The translations under genes and the position numbers were made by a program. This document shows, in pieces, positions 58,110-64,000 of a stretch of DNA of 64,000 bases (positions are counted from its first letter, which is position 1; each line of letters opens with the position of its first letter). Source of the DNA: Dryococelus australis (taxonomy: Eukaryota > Arthropoda > Insecta > Phasmatodea > Phasmatidae). The stretch covers positions 29,609,418 to 29,673,417 of the forward strand of contig CM056999.1 of the NCBI GenBank assembly GCA_029891345.1, read 5' to 3'. The notes under the pieces were generated by a model. It was not told the origin of the DNA. It ran no database searches and saw only the letters and a program-made list of their open reading frames with translations.

Positions 58110-60652
58110 TTGTTGTATATTAATTTATATATGGAATATATTTAAGTTGGTTTTTTTTGCAGCAGTGTGTGTAAAAACTGGGAAGGGGGGGAGTTGGGAG
58201 TTTGTATTTTGTTTGAGAAGATTTATTTCAGTAAAAATACTAATGTATTATCTTTCAGTTCCCATTTTCTTTATTTTAAGGCATCACATGACCGGCAGCT
58301 AAAAAAGGGGCAATATGTAACCAAAATCTGTAAAGAAAAACTTACTTTATTTGAATTGATTTTAATTGTATTGCCATTTATTGTGCAGCCAACTTTATGA
58401 AGCACCTGCTTTCAGCAGGCTACATCCCAGAAATATGTAAAAAAAAAAAAAAGTACTCTTTGGGGCATATTAATGGGTGAAGTTACAAGTTTTGTCTACC
58501 ATTGTAGTACTGTTGTGTAACTGAATTTAATAAAGTATCTTTATAATGTGTAGAAATATTATAATTCCTCTATTTCACTGAGCTTTGCTTGTGACCACAT
58601 TTTTGTTTATTACACTTGTGGTGTACCACAAATTGTGTACACATCAAAATCCAGACAATAGATTTATTATCACAGAGAATCAGTTTTAACGAAATTCCGT
58701 ACATTTGCAAAACGTGATCATAACATCTCTAATACCATAAGACGCCAATGCTCTATTAAAAAGTTTCATTTAGATTAAAATTAAGGCATGTGAACTATTG
58801 AAAACTAGCCCCATTCAATCACTATTTCTCAATAATAATTTTTACATCCATTGAGTGATATAAAATCAGCTTCATATCTTCATAAACACAGAAAAGTCAG
58901 AGCTGAATAAAAAAATTGAATCATTAAATAAATAAGTTGCACAGGGCATTTATAAAATAATGTAAAGCCCTAAAACATGAAAAATCGCCAATGCTAGGCA
59001 GACCATTACTTGATTCAGTTGAAAATTACATTAAATAACTTAGAATTAAATAAGAGCTGAATTAACATGCAATTATAAGAATTATGTTTCCTCAGTGTGA
59101 TGCAGAACAACATACAACACAGCTCTTTAAAAAAGAAGTTGACAATGCAAAGCCTTGGCAAAATAAGGAACATGGCATTATAAAAACCACAATGCATTAA
59201 CCCAATTGATATGATAATAAATAATTTAATAAATATTCCACATATTGCTCCACCACTTTCTGGTTTGAGGTGCGAGCACATATAGTTCAGAGTACGTGAA
59301 CACCATACATTACAAATACCCCAAATATTTAAAGGTGCTGAGTGTAATTACATAATTTTGATAATAATAATTCAACATTCTGTGCCCTCACTAATACTCA
59401 TGAAATGGTTCAGCTAGCAAACTACAATTTCTCTATAATAACCTTACATTGAGCACCAATGTTAAACCATGTAACAATTCTTTGACTAGTTCAGTATATT
59501 GATTTCCAAAAACAACACAATTAATCATTTACTGTAGTTCTTGGAAAAAGGCATGACATTATTTATGCCTTGTGGAAGTGCATCTGTGTTTGGCCCATCA
59601 CAGTCTTTCTTGTTAGTTTAAAACCATGAATTTTAAAGACGTTTTAAATCATTCCAACTGGCAGGCAATTCTTAAAGAACCTAGTAAGACTACCAGCCAT
59701 AAAAAACGTGGACAGTACAAATTAAAATATCAAACGCCTTAGTCGTGGACAAACCAAAATTACTAAAACCCAGATTGGTCAAATGGGATGGCAGTCAACT
59801 CCACATACTGCACAACATACAACACTTTGGCTTAGTTAACCTGAACAATAATTTTGAACTAGCAATCAAAACTGAATTTAGAAAAACCTCTATAGCTGCG
59901 TGTCAGCTACTCCTAGCACTAACATCATTAATAACTCCGATTAAGAAAACCTTCTAAAATCTCTACAGCTCAAAACATTTATTTAACTCGGTTACCTATG
60001 ATTCACCGTTTTCTGTTGCCATCTTGACCAGATAACAACGTACAATAATGCCCCCCGCCCTCATTGACTATCTTTCACAAATTACGTTGTGCTCAAAATA
60101 TCACATAAAAGTTGCTTTGCCCATGACAAGCGTAGTCTGCCTGCCAAACATCAGTGCTGCCTGGAGAGTAGCCGGGAGAATAGGGCAAAGAACGGGCATG
60201 CAGTAACTTACATAAGCTCTATTGTAATTCCGAAAAAGAAAAAAAAAAAGTGATGCATCAAAGGAGAACAAAGTAAGGGGAACGGGAGGAAACAAGGAAG
60301 GGATGCCGACTTCCATAGAGGTCGATGAAAGAGCGATGTAATCCAAGTGTTCGTTATACGAATTAGCACGATGGTGGAACGCCACCGTCGCACTTTAATT
60401 GCAAGTTTACCTTTATTCACATATTGTATAATGGGAATAGACTTGCACTCTATAATGGTCAGGAATTGTTTTCATTTATTGCTTGACCTCTGGCATACCT
60501 TGGCAGCAGATTAGAATTTGAATCACATACCAGTATCCAACTGTATCTGGCCTGCATGACAGAGTGCTATCAAAACAATACACTATAAATAAAAATGACA
60601 TCATATGGATCGACACTACTAAAATCATACTAAGCTACAGGAAATCACAGAC
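58110..60652 (+). other. AT-rich non-coding stretch right of element E
   Basis: Probably copine intron. A run of about 14 A at 58438-58453 and general AT richness are the only notable points. No copine linker or A-domain exon could be recognised. Confidence 0.45.
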
Positions 60653-62944
60653 TACAGTTGACTCTCTATGTATCGTTATCCCATGTACTGATAAACTGCA
60701 TCCACAAACAATTTTTTGTGGTCCCGGCGAAATTCCTATGTAAATAATGTTAACATAAACCGCTTGTGTCGTTTATCGTGTGGTGCGTCAATCAAAGTAT
60801 ATTTTGGGTCCCTTTACCTAATATTTCCTGCAACTATCGTTTTTAAGCCGGTTGTTTTGGCAAACAACTAGTAACTTAATGTGAAATACATCATGCAGGT
60901 CATGTATCACTGCTCTGCGGCATGCTGTCTGCCTTTCTAAACACGTCTGTCTGACACTGCAGCGTTGTGTGACATGAGAGACTGGCTTGCTACTTTCCCT
61001 TACACGCAGACGAGAGGGGAAGTGGATACCTAGCAAACAGCTTGGCTACCTAGCATCCTCTCTCTTACCCTTCTGTCTGTCTGTCTCAGCTGTGCATCTT
61101 CCTTCCTCCCCTCACATGCATTTGAGAGGGGAAACTGGTGTCTAGCAAAAGAATAAACATGTCTCTCGGCTGCGCGCACTTGCTTTCACACACCGGCCAG
61201 AGGAAATGTGTGCGTGGCAAACATAGAAATTTTATCATGATTGTACTTCGCTCATCTATCATCACTTGTATTTGAAAGCAAATGGCTTCACCTGAAAATG
61301 TTAAAGCAGGGATCACACAATGCAAGATGAGTACCAATCTTATGTGAGATGCCAACCTTGCACGAGAATTTCTTGCACAAGTTCTTGTGCAGGGCACATC
61401 TTGCACGAAATGAGGAGATAGAGCAGGTCCTATTTTTCTCGTGCAAGGCAATGCAAGTTGCGATCCTTTTGGTCCTTGTATGCTGGTCATGTGACCTGCT
61501 GTAAACTCCACCATAGAGTAAAAGAAAATCATAATCTGAGGTGTGCGAAGAGGAATACAGGGAAATAAAACATTGCTAAAAAATAACTTTAAAGCAAAGA
61601 TTGAAACTGTAACAGTTCGCTGAGAATAAAATAATGAGTTATATATTGGAGGGATAGCTTTGAAACAAATACCTTGTTGAGTTAAGTAACTTCATATTTT
61701 GTAATATGATACCTTGGCTGTTTGATACTCGCCAGCGCTATCAGCTAGTTTTCATGTGAGACAGTAGTCATCTTATTTATCTACATGTGAACTCGTTTTG
61801 CATGCAATTTAGTTGGCATTCTTGTACAAAATATTTTGTATGAAATCTTGCACAAAAGAGAACATCTTTTGTGATAAAGGTCTTTTTTCTCCCGTAAGTT
61901 TGGTGTTTCATTGTATCTGGCATAAAATTAACATGATTTTAAAATGTAATATTTATTTGATTCAAGGGGCTGCATCTTCGCAAATAAAATTATATGCCCA
62001 GAATCATATACTTGACATCTCCTTGTCACCAAAAATTGTTTTGTTTGAACATCGATTGACTTGTTTTGTAAGAGTAGAGTTCATTTTCAGTAACTTCTTG
62101 CAGGGAAATCGGAGGGTTTATATTAATTTATTTCAATAGACATGCATCTTTTGAAAAAAACTGATAAAATGTAAGGGCCTATTCGACACCTTTTGCCGTC
62201 TAATAATGGGTAGGTAAGCACCAAGCCGAGTGCTGTGTAACTGATGACAGGGAATATCAGAGGACATGGTTTTGATTGATTAATTATTAAAGACATTAAA
62301 GAAATCAATTATAATCACCATATTTATTCATTTCTGTCTCAAAATACAAGTTTTCTTTGCAGTAATATATAATTAATTACTTCAAAAGACAAACATTTGC
62401 CATGCATACAAGGTGTTGCAACATGTAGCAGCTTGGAGTGGTAATCCCCCTGCTGCCACCTCTCCTCCAACCACCTCTCCTTCAACCAGCCGTCGAGAAC
62501 ACATTGCCCGATCGATAACTTCTCAGTGCACTCTCAACTGATCGAGTGCGCATGAGACATTCAAAATTTGACTAGCATTCAATGTCATATTATTTACATT
62601 TTCAGAGGATTTGAAAGTTTTGGATCAACTTTAGGTCAACTTGCATCTGGTGTCAGATTACAATTAATTATGTACAGTATTTTGAGACATTATTTTCTTT
62701 ATTTAAATGAGTTTAGGTGAAATGTTTTTTAATGTATTATTTACGGTAATACTTTTTCTAAAATTCCCATTTTTATTGGGTTTATTGGGTAAACTTTATT
62801 CACAGATAATGTACGTAAAATTTTATAAGGTTAGAAGTTGTATTTTATTGATGTACGGGTCAGAAACCTTATCTACTGAGGTCCTGCATGTATGGACATT
62901 TTTTGGCATTCCCCTGAATAATGATAGATTGAGGGTCGACTGTA
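60653..62944. mobile_element. Tigger/pogo-like DNA transposon, 2.3 kb
   Basis: Ends TACAGTTGACTCTCTATGTA (left) and, reverse-complemented from the right, TACAGTCGACCCTCAATCTA, about 22 of 28 matching, each at a TA. CAGT-CGA-CTC starts are typical of Tigger/pogo. Size fits a full element but no transposase frame is left. Internal sequence 61310-61450 carries many TTGCACGAGAA-type motifs in both orientations, perhaps another inserted element. Confidence 0.65.
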
Positions 62945-63388
62945 TACTGTGATATTTTTCTTTCTCTTGCCCATCATTCTCACTTTACACAATTTTCTCT
63001 TTTTCCTAACAAATTTTCTCACAGTATATTACACTGCTTTCTTATTTTTAACCCTCGTGAAACTTCATATTTTCCTTTTTATTTTATTTTTAATCGTTAC
63101 CTTCCTAACCCTGCCTTTCTTTTCTTTTATTTTGCCTTTCAGGTTTTTACTCGAATAAACTGTAAATATTTAATAAGTTTGACACTTGATTAATACACTT
63201 CACATTCATTTCAACCTTGTCCCTATTATGTTCATATAATTCACAACCATGTTTTCCATCTTGTACAACCCCCCACTTTCAGAATAACATTTTACATCTG
63301 TAATGGTTTCAGCAATGTCACAAGAAATACAAACATTGGGAGTTGACCTTAGCTGATGCAGCACAACTGCTTAACCTAACTTAAACTT
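62945..63388. other. AT-rich, strand-biased stretch
   Basis: Pyrimidine-rich on the + strand (62950-63140); no feature supported. It may contain the continuation of the gag-like fragment to its right. Confidence 0.4.
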
Positions 63389-63832
63389 TTATTCGTGGAG
63401 AGTCCTTTGGGGATTAATCCCCAAAATTTTTTGTCGTACTGCATGAAGTTTGTTTACATTTGTTTCTACATCATGACAATTTTGCACTACAGTTTCTGCT
63501 TTATTTTGGCATTTTGCCATGTTACATTCACTACTAGAAATATGCGACAATTCTATGTTATGGTTTTTACACTGATTTGCATTGGTTACACATTCCTCCC
63601 TAAAATCTATTAATTTAACATTTAGGTCAATCTTACATTCTGTCAAAATTTTGTTATTGTCTAGTGTACTATGTACATTGTTTACTGCCGATTTCAACTC
63701 ATTAACATCTTTTTTAAACTCATCAAATTTTCCTGTCAACGGTTTATACTTGTTTTCAGTTCTTTCCCAAATTCTGTTATTAAATTCATGAGCAAGTTCA
63801 ATTGGTCACTTATTTCGGACTCTTGTGTCATA
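63389..63832 (-). pseudogene. Coiled-coil Gag-like N-terminal fragment
   Basis: A minus-strand start at 63832 (MTQESEISDQLNLLMNLITE) is followed after a frameshift near 63740 by the frame 63389-63739 (TGKFDEFKKDVNELKSAVNN, IDLNVKLIDFREEC, Asn/Lys/Glu-rich). The heptad-like pattern resembles the N-terminus of Gag proteins of insect Ty3 elements or LINE ORF1. It has unusually many Cys. No downstream domains are within reach; the element would continue leftwards but decays by 63300. Identity is uncertain. Confidence 0.4.
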
Positions 63833-64000
63833 ATACCCAAATTATTTTATCTGTATAATTACACTAGGACAATATCAGCCTAAAACAAAGAACAAAAAAA
63901 AACAGTACCTACATGGCAAAGTTCATAATACAAGAGAAAGATAATTTACATTGCAACTTTACGTACAATCTTGTTGATTTCTTTGGTGGAAGTTAATTTT

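Noticed and set aside
58167-58480. Possible further copine exon or 3' UTR with an A run near 58440
   Set aside because: An acceptor-like TTTTTTGCAG exists, but the downstream translation lacks copine linker or A-domain motifs.
59745-59957. 70-residue + ORF as a gene
   Set aside because: No recognisable motif, no flanking splice sites, and length expected by chance in this region.

Overview
This 64 kb window is eukaryotic, intron-rich and almost certainly arthropod. The only host gene I can support is a copine (a Ca2+-dependent phospholipid-binding protein with two C2 domains) on the + strand. Four of its exons are visible at 28993-29134, 41645-41770, 41861-42015 and 49298-49586; its start and its von Willebrand-type A domain were not found. 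A tRNA-derived SINE near 1.6-1.9 kb resembles, from memory, a family that is abundant in polyneopteran insects such as stick insects and cockroaches. That, the AT-rich introns and the load of Ty3 elements suggest a large insect genome. This assignment is inference.

Most of the window is transposable elements. Left part (4.4-27.5 kb): a Ty3/gypsy element (A, minus strand) sits between two ~1 kb LTRs inside an old array of degenerate ~280 bp tandem repeats. A is split in its RNase H gene by a second env-bearing Ty3 element (B, minus strand, 8111-23956). B's 5' LTR is in turn split by an IS630/Tc1-like DNA transposon, and a pogo-like transposon with TA-flanked terminal inverted repeats sits in B's 3' region. 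Middle part (28-49 kb): copine introns hold a foldback element, a gag remnant (D, + strand), a 7 kb env-bearing Ty3 element (C, minus strand) that lacks its 3' LTR, a PIF/Harbinger-like element with TTA duplications, a pogo-type MITE, a seven-copy 119 bp minisatellite, and a hAT element with an 8 bp duplication. Right part (49.8-64 kb): an 8.2 kb LTR element (E, + strand) without recognisable pol, a Tigger/pogo-like element (60653-62944), and a gag-like fragment at the edge.

All the autonomous elements are broken: frameshifts, stops, altered protease active sites, a lost reverse-transcriptase Asp in A, and a deleted RNase H core in C. The least ordinary signal is that the first ORF of two separate LTR elements (A and E) encodes a C4HC3 PHD-type zinc finger with nearly the same spacing, rather than the expected CCHC knuckle. 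Other points worth a second look are the mosaic identity between E's two LTRs, the ~280 bp repeat family recurring in both orientations, and substitutions in the copine C2B calcium loop.
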